From Nannochloris sp. 'desiccata' (taxonomy: Eukaryota > Chlorophyta > Trebouxiophyceae > Chlorellales > Chlorellaceae), in NCBI GenBank assembly GCA_019044685.2, contig JAGTXX020000015.1:930001-994000 (forward strand): DNA of 64,000 nt, given 5' to 3'. Under the pieces are notes generated by a model. It searched no databases and had not been told where the DNA came from. It was given only the letters and a program-made list of their open reading frames with translations. Numbering within the stretch: position 1 is the stretch's first letter; each line of letters starts with the position of its first letter. Positions 30,080-43,300 of this stretch are shown here, piece after piece. A program made the translations under genes and the position numbers.

Positions 30080-33000
30080 ATGGAAGAGTCTCCTTCACCG
30101 CTCGGAGAAGCACCGCCACCGCTGCCACCCTCCCCAGGAGAGGAACTACGTGCCGGTTTCGCCTCTTTCGATGCTGCTTCCTTTTTGGCACTTCAACAGA
30201 ATGAACGAGAACGGAAAGGTAAGAAGACCGATATTTTTATAGATAGTCTAACAAAATGGAAAACAAGAATGAGCATTTCTAAAACAAGTTCCCCATTTTT
30301 CTTTTTCAAAATTACGTGCAGCTGCGGATCTTCTTGCTGCAGCCAATGCGCTTTGCCCTTCAAGCAATGAAGACGATTCTTCCTCTTCAGTATCTACTTC
30401 AGAAGCCTCTTCTCATGACGAACAACAGGAAGAAGAAGAGGGTGAAATAGTCGCTGGTCAGAAGCGGAAAGCCACAAAGAAGCCAGCGGCAGATAAAAAA
30501 CACTTCAAAAAACGAAAGAAACACCCTAAGAAGCATAAATCAAAGTCTAAAGGAGAAGAAAAGAGGAAGAGCAGTAAAGAATCTCTCCCCCAAAAAGAAC
30601 GTCGCCGCCGTGGAAAAAAAGCGGCAGCAGAATTCTCCAAGCAAGTTGCGGCGGAACTCGCTGCTGGTGAAGGCTCTCGAAGGAGCTCTCTTCACCCGTT
30701 CTCTTCTCTCGACCAAGAACGTAAACATGGTCGTCAAGAGGAACAGCAGCAGGTTTATTTCTCTCAGAAAAAGCCTGATTCTGGAAATATTGCATTTGGA
30801 AAGTTGTACCGCTTTGATGTTCCACGGTACCGCCGATACGACCCCACTGGATACATTTCGCGTTTATTAAAAACAGCAGGGAAAGAAGGTAATGATTTTT
30901 CTGAGAACAAAAAGATTGAAAAAGAGAAACGAAGAAAGAAAGTAGCGATGTGGTGGAGACCAAGAGGATTAGAGAGCAGTCGCTCCAGAAAGGCCGATTT
31001 TTTTGTTTTTTCTCATTGTGAATATCTTTCTCTAGATCCTTCAAAAGATAAAGCGCTTTCTGATGTGCGTGAGGATGGTATTTCCTCTGAAAGAGAAAAG
31101 CGTGCTGCAGAACAAGAAGAAGGCGAGAAAATTGAAACAGAGGCGCTTTTTTCTTCTCCTGAAGAATATTTACTGCAAAAGACTCGAGATTTCAACGCTG
31201 CACTTCGTCAAAACCCAGAAAATCTTCAATTATGGCTCGATTTCTCGGCTTTCCAGGACGAAGCAATGAAATTGTCTTCTCGTTCTTGTTTTGGAGGTGG
31301 TCAAAATAAAAGGCAGCGAGGTGCCGCGCGAGCCACCGCTGAAAAGCAAATTTCAATTTTAGAGCGCGGTCTAGAGCACCATCCAGGCTCTGATGTATTA
31401 CTTCTTGCGTTATTAGATGTAGCAAGCAAGATTTGTGATCACGAAGAGATGGAAAAGAGGTGGCAACGAGTGCTTGTTTATTGCCCTACCAGCGTAAAAT
31501 TATGGAAGGCGTATTTAAGGAAGAAAAGAGAGAATTTTGCGATTTTTAAAGCTGGAGAGGTCGCTACAGCGCATTATCAAGCTCTCGTTTCTCTTGAAAA
31601 TGAAATATCGAGGCTACAAGATGTACTATCTTCTGTAGAAAATCCAGAAGAGGTAGAAAAGTTGAGTATTCAGTTGGCTGAGCTCGACCATTCTCTAGTT
31701 GAGATGGCTTTATTAGCAATTTCTATGCGTCTTCAAACGGGACATACAAAGCTTGGTATCGCTGCTGTGCGTGTTGTACTCGAATATAATTGGTTTGCAC
31801 CTGAAGGGTGGCCCGAAGATGCTTTGAAGATGATGTTTGCAGAATTTTTTAGAAATTATTATTTAGAAACCGGAGAAGGATATAGTGATGGTGGTCAGAA
31901 ATTAATAGGGGATAGTGGAGCTGTCGGATGGGGTACCTGGATTTCTGGTGAAGATTCGTTTAGAGATGAACCTGCTGCGAAAGAAGAACAGAAAGAAGAA
32001 GCACCAGGGGGGTGGGTAGAGGTGGAAGGTGTGCCTCGAGAGGAAGTTGTGCCTCGAGAAGGAATAACAAAAACAAAACCAAAGATGGAGACACAAGCAG
32101 AGCCCTCTCGTTCTCCTTGGGAAGAACTTGCTTCAGCTATTCGAGCTCGATTTGGACACGCTCTTGAAATAGGAGAAGCCGCACACGAAGCCTTACAAGA
32201 AGAACGAAAAGAAAAAGAAGAAGAAGAAAAAGAAGAGGAAGAGCGTTCAGCGCAGGAAGTAGAGACTGACGAGCAGTTGCTCGCTCGCTTAGGGATGGAT
32301 TTAGATGCAGCTTTGGCTGATGCAGAAGAAGAGCTGACCCCTGAGGTACTTTCTACATGGCTAGATATAGAATGTCAGAGAGATTCACAGCAATGGGAAG
32401 CTTCTAGAAATATCGAAAATGAAGACGAGAGAATAAAAATCATGGAAAATGAAGTCGATCAAGAAATTGATGAAAATCTGTCGAGTCAGGTTACTTGGGA
32501 AGATCTCTCTCCGTATCTAGTTTCTATCCAAAATAAAGAAGCTCGTGAAAAGTTGCTGACAGGATGTTTACAGTTGCTAGGTGTTTCCCTCTCTTTTTTT
32601 CGAGGCAGCGGCGCCATCTCCTGTCTTTCAGAAATCGGCGATGAAATATCTGTTGCTGCATCTTGGCTGGGCATCGGCGGCAACAGTTTTGAGGCAGTAG
32701 ATCCTAGTGCGTCAGTAGCTGAAAGACTAGAAGCTTCTGAGTGGGCATGGTTGAATGGTCGTGCTGTGCTGACTCATGCTGTGCGTGACATGCCTTGGTG
32801 GGCTGTAACGAAAGAGCGACACCAGTTTGTCTTGAATATCTTGACAACGCTGATGAGGAACGCTGATTTGAAAAATGATTATGAGCTTGCTTTTGCAACT
32901 CTAAACTTAGCTTCTTGGTCTGTAGCACCCTTTTCTTCTTCTTCTTCTTCTCCACAAGAGAAAGAGCAAGAGGAGGAGCAAAGTTCTGTTGAAATTGCAG

Positions 33001-34280
33001 TACCGCCAATAAGAGATTGGGCTAGCGGCCGAGCGCTTGCAAAGCACCTTTTATCTGAGCAACGTAACAACCTCGTCCTCTACGCAGCATTTGCTGCTCT
33101 AGAAAATGCATCTGGACGTGCAAAAGCTGCAAAGAAAGTTTATACAGCATGTTTGAGTGGATTACAAAGGCTGTCAGAGGGCGATCGTGATTTGCCTGCT
33201 GGGCTGATTGAGCTCATTCTTGGCTTATCACAGCTGGAGCTCGAAAATACAGCAACGGCATCTAAAAGGAAGAACGAACCTAATACTTCTACTTCCGTGT
33301 TTCCTATTTCTATGCTGAGCCTGCTGCGTGCTGTGCCAGAAGCTGTTCAAGCTGCAGCTCGGCCGCTTCTCTTTTTAGGCTCTCAAGGCAAAATTTCTTT
33401 AGCTTTTTCGGCAGGTGCTAGCAATCTCATTACACAAGAAGAGATTGTAGAAGCGCGAAGAGGATATCAAGATGCCGTGCTCCGCATGCTGCGTGCTGGG
33501 CCAGAAGGAATTGAGATGCATGAAGCAGTGGCGCAACTCTCGGTCGCAGTGGTGGCCGAGCTCGTCTTTGCTGCGTGCAGCACCGATGTTGGAGGAGGAG
33601 TAAAAGCTGCTTTAGCTTTATATCAACAAGTTATAGGCTCTGTATCTTCTTCTAGCTCTGCTTCGACTTCCTCTATTTTTTTAGAAAGAATAGAAATGCA
33701 GCGGTGTGCTCTTGCAGTTGATGCTGCTGCGCATGCTGTGCACGTGGTCCCTCCTTCCCTCGCTAGAGAAATCCTTTCGAATGCATTGCAACGATACCCT
33801 GCATCCCCACACCTGCTACGCATGCTGCGATCTCTAGAAGTTAATTCCCATGCTTTGACCGCTTTGCGTCGGCAATTAAACTCACTTCTCTCCTCTTCTC
33901 CCTCTGCCCCTGCCTGGCTGATGCTTGTGGGGGTAGAAATAGGAAATAACGCAGCACGTACGGCTATCCGCGCCGCGTTCTTGCGTGCTGTGAGTTGTAG
34001 TACTAGTCCTTGTTCAGCAGGTGGGATGCATTCTCCAGTGCTGTGGCGCTGTTACCTTCGTTTTGAAAGAGCTTTTGGCACTCCAGATTCACTCCATCGA
34101 ACTTTTTTACGAGCTGTAGAAGCCTGTCCTTGGTCAAAATCTTTGTGGATTGATGGTCTGGAGCTGTTGAATGGGTATTCTTCACCGAAAGAGCTGTCAG
34201 AATATCTGAATATAATAAAGGATAAAGAACTCGTGGTGAGAACCGATATCCTGGAAGCGGTTTTAAGCGGATTACAATAG
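30080..34280 (+). CDS. NRDE2-like nuclear exosome regulator / RNAi factor
   Basis: Exons 30080-30218 and 30322-34280 give 1365 residues. NRDE2 binds the MTR4 helicase in animals and modulates nuclear exosome action and splicing; in worms it serves nuclear RNAi. The N-terminus has the family's acidic and Lys/Arg-rich region (KHFKKRKKHPKKHKSK), then LYRFDVPRYRRYDP, the conserved MTR4-recognition area. Next comes KTRDFNAALRQNPENLQLWLDFSAFQDEA, opening the HAT/TPR-type helical repeats that continue to the end (PTSVKLWKAYLRKKREN; LWRCYLRFERAFGT; CPWSKSLWIDGLELL). A long Glu-rich insert lies around residues 640-720. The frame runs through the first exon with no stop. Size is close to the 1100-1200 of other members, longer because of low-complexity inserts. 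Confidence 0.9.
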
Positions 34281-35041
34281 ACAAATGAAGCAGAGCATAT
34301 CCTTAATACCTGCTTTTAATGTGTATATGATGTAATTCTATGTACAATTTTGTATGTTTAGTATAGTGTACTACTGTTTAATCGCATTTATACTGGGTTA
34401 AATCTGAGAGGGATAAACAAGTTGGCGGTGGCTTTACACGCAGTGTCCTGGCTCTCTAGTCAGATCTGGGAGCAAGCAAAAGATGCACAATACACCTATG
34501 ACATATTCTATGACATATTCAAGATTGAGATTTAATGGAGACAAGTTGCTAATTAAAAAAAACCTGCACCGAACACAAAACAGGGTGTGCTGCCAATGGC
34601 ACTTCGTCCCCCCCCCCCCGCCCCCGGTGCCTGGAGGCTCTTGCGTGTAATTCAAGCAGTGCAGCTTCTCGCTTCCATGCGGGAAACGCTGAATATTTTT
34701 TGCTTCCTACAACCGTCAGAGCAGTGCTTTTTACCATAAGTATATCATATTATTGCTAAGATAGGCCACTAACTGGCCTCTAACGATCTAGGATTTTCTT
34801 GTGTAGTGCGTCTATTGGCATTCGCATTCCAAATATTTAAAAACCAAAGTCTTCCAGGCCGCTTCAGAGTTTCCTGTCGCGTTGAATCTATTCACAACCC
34901 TGCGTAGAATACAGTTGGCTAGTTTATTTCTCCCAACTGTGCGGTTCAACTGGACTTTGTATATCAGCTGCTTGCAAACTTCACATGGATCAGTTAAAAG
35001 TAGCGCCTATCTGCTGTTAAATTCCCTGCAAACCTCTCTTA
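34281..35041. promoter_or_regulatory. Spacer between NRDE2 and the LysM gene
   Basis: Holds the NRDE2 3' UTR (TGTAA near 34331) and the LysM gene promoter. There is a C12-G-C5 homopolymer-like tract at 34608-34625. I see no gene. Confidence 0.4.
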
Positions 35042-36520
35042 ATGCGATATATACAGCTGTATCTACTAGTAGCAGTTTTTGCAGCAAGTAGCACTGCTAT
35101 TACGGCAGGTGGGTTTTAAAATCCATTCGTCCAATCCCAAGATATATGAGCAATGTATACCTATCAGCCCTTTGAATAGTCTGAAATATCTTCATGGTCC
35201 CTTTCTGCAGATATATGTCCGACCTATATCGTCCGTCGTTCGGACACTCTCAATTCAATCGCCCAAAAATTCAATATAGACGAAAGTGAGTCAGTTTAGC
35301 CTCGCTATTCATACCTGATATTGACCTATAAGTTCCATATACGATATCTTAGTTTATCTCGTTTATTTCACTTTTCAACCCACTCTATAGGTATCTTAGT
35401 CTCAGCTGTCGAGGGATGTGGACGATCAGCTGTCCTAATATCACCTGGAGACACTATTTGCCTTCCTGGTTCTGAACTTCCAGGATGCCCAAATGTCAAA
35501 AGTTTCAATGGCAACCCCAAGTGCAAGTACTATGTCCTCCAGCCAGGCGAAAGTATAGCTACCATTGCCCTTGCTTTAAATCTGTACCAGCTTGACATAG
35601 AAACAGCAAATCCAGATATTATACAGGGAAATTTGCAAGTGGGCGACTTAATTAGACTTCCGAAATGGAATTCGAGAACTTGTGGAGTGCTTCCCATCAA
35701 TATGGAGCAACTTGTACTTTCTTCCTCCACGCCTCCGCTCACCGCACCACCGGCACCAACTGATAGCAATCCAAATGGCCCTACCCCTAACAACACACCC
35801 GCTACACTTCAAGCGCCTCCTGCACAAGCAGATGCTGGAAAATGCCGTGGTTTTAGAATAAGAGAATTCGATGATTTATTCACAATAGCAACTCTTTTTA
35901 TGATTGAAGTTGCACAACTGGTCACCGTCAACCCCGATCTAGCTGGCGGTATCCCTATGTTACCAGGTATGGTAGTAAAAATCCCACCATATGACCCTAC
36001 CTGCTCTGCCCCAGTGCTTATAGATGCCGAAACCTTGCTGGCGACGCCACCATCGGTTGGCGCAAATGGACCCCTTGTTGCTATCCGACCAGTGAACGAA
36101 GACGCTCCTGCTGCCAAGGGTCCTGCTAGGGCACCAATACCTGCACTTGGTGCTGCAGTAGGAGAGGCACAAACCTCTATAGAAGGAGGATTAATGCCCC
36201 CTATTGATACTACCATTACCGTTAACGATAATTATAATAATTATGGCAGTACTTCTGGGGCTGACGCTGGTCTCGGAGGCGCCGACACCATTGCAGCTGA
36301 CAATACGTTTCTTCAAAATATCGTCAAAGACGGTGGTAACAGTAATGCCCCAGCTGAGTCTCAAAGCGGTTCTAATACAGGTAATATAATCATGGGGACC
36401 ACTATTTTCGTTGTCTGTATTGCTTTGCTTGGCATTTTGGGAATGGCGTTCAGTGGAAACGGGCCCATGAAATTGAGTATGAAGAAAGATGCAGCACCAG
36501 AAATTGGCTATGTCGTCTGA
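35042..36520 (+). CDS. LysM-domain membrane protein with signal peptide
   Basis: Exons 35042-35108, 35211-35285 and 35391-36520 give 423 residues. The first exon is a clean signal peptide (MRYIQLYLLVAVFAASSTAITA). Three LysM-like repeats follow: about 23-75 (YIVRRSDTLNSIAQKFNID, formed across an exon junction), 92-140 (YYVLQPGESIATIALALNL ending VGDLIRLPKW) and 199-252 (FRIREFDDLFTIATLF ending MVVKIPPY). Cysteines surround the repeats as in plant LysM receptors. A Pro/Ala/Gly-rich stalk leads to one membrane helix at about 379-401 and a short cytosolic tail; there is no kinase domain. LysM binds N-acetylglucosamine glycans such as chitin or peptidoglycan. The protein could hold cell-wall glycan or sense bacteria or fungi; the role is inferred. 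Confidence 0.85.
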
Positions 36521-37730
36521 TTAATTGATTCATAAATAGAGATCATTGACATCGACATGCCGGCTTTCCTATGGATGTATAAAACAAACAACTTTTTTGT
36601 TTTTAAATGAATTTTGATGACCTCTTGATCGCCTCTCTAGCTGCCGATCTCCCTTGCCCAATGACCGCCAACAACTTGACTACCTTGACTGACGAATCCA
36701 TAGCGTAGTTTGACCACCACCACTGGCTAAAATGAACAAATATGTATTTTTCTTTTCACCGTCAAAAAGAAAGCATCGTGTTGTTATTTTGTTTTCTTTT
36801 TTTTTTGCTTTGCTCTAGGAAATATCTGAATAAATGATTCCAAATCTAACTGATGAATATATTCTTTCTTTTCTTAGACGTCGTAACAGCAGCGAAACCT
36901 AGCCTAATTTTGAATAGTATATTAACTTTAAACTTTATTTCTGGCAATCCGACTAAGAAAAAAATAACTTGACTTGTTTTTTTAATCTCCTGATCCCCCG
37001 TTGTGTCCATATCTACCTGTTTCCTTGGGCATGAATGAGTTTGACATTAATCATGGGGCAGTATGTGCTTGGCCAAAACTTAGCTAGCCTACCAAGATTT
37101 TTGACTCAACATATTTCTAGTCTCCCATGTTTTTCTTGAACAGTTCAGCAACTTTTTTTCTTTCTAAAACGACCTCTGTTTTTCCTGAAATCATAACGAA
37201 CGAAGGACCATATTTGAATCCAGTTCTCATTGATTACTAGTAGTCACATTTTTGCGAGCCATATCCTATCATATGCCTAATGCTGTCTTCTGTAACCAGC
37301 CCGTTCACGAAAACTTTTATTAAGAAAAAACAGCCAGCCACCGCCATCACCCTGCCGTTCACTAATTTAAATGACTGATGCCCATTGAAGCTCTTTTACT
37401 GCCATGTAGCGTATCAGGCATAGTGGCAAGAAGGCCCATCGTTCTGTGGAAACGGAGGTGAACAGGCACCAACCAGGTGGTGGTGCGCAGAGAGCGCAAG
37501 CAAAGCACGAAGGAAGGAGCTCTGGAGTTGAGGATAAATGAGATCACAAGCGCCCCCCAGCAGCTCACGGCACGCATATTGATTCGTCTAAGGAACATAT
37601 ATCGTGGATAGAAGCGCTAGAGCGGCGCGAAAGAGAGGTAAGCAAAGGGGGCGAGGTTAAATTTGAATTGGTGGAAACGATCTTGTTTCTGGCATCTTGG
37701 CCAGCATAAATCAGCCTCGTTCAGCCATGC
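36521..37730. other. Intergenic, no gene recognised
   Basis: 1.2 kb, AT-rich with many T runs. Short ORFs here have no coding character. It should contain the LysM 3' UTR and the promoter of the next gene. Confidence 0.4.
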
Positions 37731-37973
37731 ATGGCTTTCAATGTGCATCAAAATTATGCCTACAGGAGTGGCATTGTCGACCAGGGCCCTCTCGTGGACT
37801 TTTCAAGAGATGCTAGGCAATTGGGTGCAGCTTTGAATCTCAAAATACATACTAGTTTAGCTCCCGACACGCATATTACTAATCTTCTATGGGATTTATA
37901 TTCATTCAATGCCCGTATTCTCTGGTTGCAGGTGGGTCCGGGACACAGTTTGGAAACACAATCTTGTGTGACA

Positions 37974-39357
37974 ATGTCTTCACCTCCTCGAGATAGCTCC
38001 TCGGTTCCAATAATGGTAAGCTTATAGATGTCTTCACTTGCGTTATGTCAATTTTAAACCATTATGCTAACGGTGCTCGCCTTGTGTTGCGCAGACCGAG
38101 GAAGAAGAGCAATTGCTTGCCAACCCGGCCACAGATGTCGGGGAACAGCAGCCCTTCCTAACAGAAAAGGTGGTTTCTAAAACCGAAGAGGAAGAAGCAG
38201 AATTCTCAGATCACTCGGATTCATGGGAAGTCATTAGTCGCACTTCCCCTCGAACCACAGCAAAAGAAGCGAAAGAACCAGAAGAAAAAGAAAACCTCCA
38301 CCAATCAATTGCCCAGGACACTGGAGACGCACAACAACAGGTAGCAGAAGAAGAGAATCAAGATCAAGCCACTGAAGCTGCTGCTGTTTCCAAAGAAGAA
38401 GAAAAAGAAGAACACCACGAAGAGGAGGAGGAGTTTACATACACCAGTACTCCTGAAGAAATACACTCTGATGCAGATACCTACCGCACCGACGATCTAT
38501 TCCGCCAGGGTGAGCTCGAGTACTACGACCCTACCGCTTCCCCGTCATCCCCCCCCGCTGAAGGAGAAAATCCAGGGGTAGAGGGAAAATACGCTTCTTC
38601 TCCACAGAAATCTTCTAGCTGTACACCTACAGAAGACGATGACTTCATTAAACTTGCTACTGCCATCATGCACCAACACCAACACGGGGCCACCACAGTC
38701 GAAGACTTTGATAACGCAGAGGAATTAGCCTTGAAGAAGTACATCGTTGCACCAGCAACTGCCACCGCTGCGGCTCTCGTCGGTGCAGCTCAAGCTGTAA
38801 TCAACTCGAGTACCCATTGTGTCGTCAACTTTGCCGACCGCTTACGATTCTTTGCAGCAAAATTCCGTGCGTATGTGACTAATTTGCAACCTACAGCACA
38901 CCGTCTTGCAGGGACGATGTCCTCTACTGTCCAGCAAATGGCTCGTTCGCTTCATTTTAAAGCTGGTCCTGGTGTAAGAGCCCTTTGTATTCCTCTTAAT
39001 GGGGCAGGCGTTCTTGCGAGTGATGTGGTCAATGCGGTACGACATGTGGTCTGTACTGCTGCCACTCGTGCTCGTAAAGGGGCTGATGGCCTGTCTTTTA
39101 AAGATTTGGACTGGGTGAAGATTGGTTTGGCGGTGGCTACGGTAGGATGTGCTGGCATGCTGTGGAGAGTTAATGCAGCAAATGCTCGGTTGACGTGTAG
39201 GTTGACACAACGGGAAGGTGAATTAGCTGAGCTGGTTGCCCGTATAGTCGCTCTTCAGCGCAATATTACTTCCCATCGTGTACCTATTATTCGCCACACA
39301 ACCGCATCTACATTCTCTACCACTGTAGGCTGGCCACTCCTCGTTCAAGCAATCTAA
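37974..39357 (+). CDS. Acidic protein with a C-terminal membrane segment and an ATG8-interaction-like motif
   Basis: Exons 37974-38015 and 38095-39357 give 434 residues. Residues 1-180 are very acidic and disordered. Within them, Trp58 begins WEVI after DHSDS, an acidic-flanked W-x-x-I motif as used to bind ATG8. Plant ATI (ATG8-interacting) proteins have the same layout: acidic N-terminus with a WEVV/WEVI motif, then one membrane helix. Here the middle (220-340) is Ala/Val-rich and helical, and DWVKIGLAVATVGCAGMLWRV (about 353-373) is the only membrane helix, followed by a coiled coil, LTQREGELAELVARIVALQ. A role in selective autophagy of ER or plastids is a hypothesis. An in-frame ATG at 37731 could add 81 residues; the nearer ATG is chosen because the extension shows no clear protein character. 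Confidence 0.6.
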
Positions 39358-40397
39358 AGGAGGTATATAGCATTCATTTTTGTTTTCTTTTACTTTTCCC
39401 CTTTTTATGTAGCGTCTTTGCTGTTGTTCTAATGTTCCCTCTGTAGGTACTCTCTGTTTTTTTTAATCTTGTAGCGTTCATTGCATGCCCGATTTTTTCC
39501 CTTACCAATTGCCCCCCCCCCCCCCAAAAAAGAAAAAATAATTAATAAAAATATGCCTTGGAAAAATATAATTTTTACGACAGAGGCAATGCCCTTGCCT
39601 GAAGGTTTCTAAAGGGTTCCATTGCCACAACTTTCTGCATCACTCGACATACCTTATATTACACTCGTATATTGCTTGTTTGTGTTATTTAGCGTTCTGT
39701 GTCTATTGCTTTCTCCTTGCCCCTGACGGTCAACATAGAAAGCAAGCGGCACATTTCTTTCTTTTCTCCCTTTCTATTTTTCTTTCTGTAAATGATCCAT
39801 TGTGTAAGCGCAAACTAGTATTACAGACAGCACAGCAAACGGAATATCAAGACTGCATATACTTAACTTATCCTCACATCTGCCGTGCTGCCAAACAAAG
39901 TAAATGAAAAAAGGACCGCTCACAAGCAAGAAAAGGACCGAGGCAGGCAAATTTTTGAAAATGAAGAAAGAAAGAAAAGAGTGGGTAAAACAACCCTATA
40001 AGACATGTGTATAACTTTTTCAATTGTCAGGGGGTGGTATTTAGTGTATGTTACCCTGAATTTTCTTTATCTCGTTCTTTCTTTTCATTATTCTATTGAC
40101 CAGCAGAAAGGAAACAAAGGAAAAGAAATTGGCAACTGCCCGCTACAGCTTCAATTCCCGCTCCTCTTGGCTGGTCTACAGTAGAGTTATGTAGATATAA
40201 AAAGTATTCAATAGAAGACAGTAGCATTCGTAAAAATGAATCTTGTTTTTGAAATCTAGGAAAAGAAAGAAAGAAAAATTATATCTTTATGATGTGTGAT
40301 ATTATTAAATACTCTGTAGCTAGTAATGCCAGCTGACAAAGTATTTTATCAAATAAAATTGAAAAAATCTGCTTGAGTTGCTCTAAAACGTAGCACT
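39358..40397. other. Intergenic, convergent 3' ends
   Basis: About 1 kb with a C14-A6 tract at 39512-39531 and pyrimidine-rich runs. Short ORFs are not credible genes. Confidence 0.4.
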
Positions 40398-43300
40398 TTA
40401 GAACCCCCGAGATCTTATAGAGCTACTCTGTCTCCTTAAATCATCTCCACTTTGCTGACCATATGGTTTCTGAACGGCCAACGCACTTGCTGATCGTGAC
40501 TCCACCTGTCGTTGAATCATCTTGGCCCACTTCATCACTTGCCGGGGCTCGACCACAATCAATCCCTCAGGAGAGTATTCTCGAGACCATAAGCGTAGTC
40601 TACGCAACACACCAGCAACACCCAGGCCAGTCCTCTCATCCCCAGTGCACAATTCATCCTGTTTCAATGCACCGCTGAAAATGTCTTCATCACTGCTGGC
40701 TTCATCTTCAATCGCAGTATCAGCGACAGTTAATGTGGTGAGATGAGACGCAGAAGGAGGATAATCCGATGGTCTGGCACCATTCATGGATTTAAAATGA
40801 TTACCGTAGCTCTCATCATCACTGCTGCTGCCCTCGTCATTTAAGAAAGAAGGCATGAAGACCTTGTGTCCATCATAACGAGGGACTAAGAATACTATTC
40901 TATTTTTCAGTTCTCTACGTGCTTCTACAACTCGCTGTAAGGCAGAGACAACTGTAAGGACGTAGACCTCAGCCACCGCTGGTGGTAATCCTCGGAGATC
41001 AATAGGTGCAGGGGCTCCTGCTTTGAAGGAAGGTAACAATCCAGAGACAATAGCTTCTTCAAGAATGGAAATAGCACGAACGTGGTAGATACTCTCAATA
41101 CCAATCTTACCCTGGACCTGTGGAGCACCCTCCACAGCAGAGGGCAAGCCAGCGAGTAAGCGTTGGGTCTGCAAAGCTAAATTCAAGCTTTGATCGCCTT
41201 CTCCTCCCGTAGCATCTTCCCAAGGAACACGTAAACATGCAAACATGAGATTTAATAACCGCATTGAAGGTTTTCTGCCTTCAGAAGAGGCTTCCCTAAA
41301 AACTGAAAAGGCATGAGCTGTCCAATTCACAGCGCCTCCCGTATCTGTTGCCGGGGTCAATTTTCTACCAGGGGGAGTTAACGCAGTGAGAAGTTTCAGG
41401 CGTTCTTGTTCTCTTTGACCGCCAGAACTGTGGTATAATGAACTACTCAATCGACCAGTCGACTTGTTTCTTTCATCGCTCAGACGCTGCGGAGGGTAGC
41501 CACCAGGCCTCCAGCTTTGCCGTAACCGGTTGTAACATAACCTGAGCATAGATTCAGCAATGATATTGTCTACAGGAACATTACGGACACGCATCACACG
41601 GTACACATCAAGACCAAGTTCACATTCATCACTTCGTTGACAGGCGCCAAGGATTCCAGCAAAGGTGAAAGCATCTGGGGTCAGCCCTGCATCAATCATG
41701 TCACAGACGAGTGCGACGACATCTCCCAGACGTCTTTCTTTGCCTAGAGCGTTGATTAGAGCATTAGCTGCGTGGATGTGAGGGGCGGCATTTGATGCTC
41801 GGAGCCGCTTGTAGATGGCTTGGGCCTCTTTGAGCAGACCGTGCTGAAGATGGACATTTAGAAGGGCAGATTCAGTACCAGAACATGGTTGAAGACCTTC
41901 ACGCTGCATTTCGCCTTCAAGTTCTAAAGCTAAATTGAGATCACCAGATCGACCTGCAGCCATGAGTAAAGCACCAAAAAGCGCAGAATCAGGAGCAACA
42001 CTTGCACGTTGTAAATCAGCATAAATCTCCATTGCGGTATTCAAATCTGGACCAGATTTGGCTCTTACGCAAGCATTTATCGCGGCAGAGTACAATTGTA
42101 GCTCTTTTTCAAATCCTTCCCTTCGAGCTTTAGCATAAACTCTCAGGGCCAGTTCTTTATCCCCCGTACGTGCACAGGCATCGATGAGAGAGGAATACGT
42201 ACGCGCATTTGGCCGTAAACCAGCAGCAAGCATCTCTTCAAGAACATCAAAGGCTCGTTGCAACTGCCCTGCTCGACCAGATGCTGTGACCAAGGCATTC
42301 CATACTGCTGCATCTGTAGGCAACCTCGCGCTCTGCATATTTTGGACAAGAGAAAACGCACGTTCTAACAACACAAGCTGTGTACGACGATCAGATTGCG
42401 GTGTAATTAAGATCTGTTCGGAGCATGCACTGATCAAAGTAGCATACACTTGTTTTTCCGTCTTGACGCCTGCTGCTTTCATCTCATTATAGAGCTTAAA
42501 AGCATGTTCTGCATCTCCTGCTGCTGCACAGACCTTGATAATGTTGGTATACAGGATAGTATCCATTTTGTGGCCTGCTGCGCGAAGCATATCGGCAACA
42601 CGGACTGCAGATTTAACATCGCCTGCCTCGGCACAGACGGACAAGAGCATATTATAGGTCCTAGGGTCCACAAATTGACGGGGAATAAGCTGAACAAAGC
42701 GCATAGCACGACGCACAGAGCGTTGACGTTGTGCTGGACGCAAAAATTTATAATGTTTGAACCTGTACAGTGTTAGGGAAAAAGGAAAAACATCAGCAAA
42801 AAGTAAGGGAAAAAACATTTATTTGTGGATGGAAATAGTATTTGGTATTTGTTCTCACATCTTCAATACGTCTCCTCTGCCTGCTCTAATACACTCTTTC
42901 ACTACAAATAACGCATCATCCAGCTTGCCATTATCACATAATCGTGAATACAGTCTGTCTACCGTCACTGCGGGAGCATCTCTGTAGTCCACGGTTTGCG
43001 GCGTCAAGGGGCTTTTATTAGTAGAGGTGGAAGAAGATGGCTGAGGAGTTTTCTCAATAGTAGTGGTAGCCGCATGTGAAGTTGAAGCGGAGGCTGCAGC
43101 TTGTTTTCTATTAGCTGCTGCTACTATTGCCAGTTTCTTCGCAACAGCAACTGATTCATCTTCAATTTCAGTGTTGGTCCCGGTCCCGTTATCCTCTGCT
43201 GCTTCGTTTGCGTCTCTGCTGTGCGTTTTTCCTGCTCCATTTCTATGCGAAGCACCGTTACCGTTTTCAGAAGCGCCATTCAGAGGTAGAGAATGGCCAT

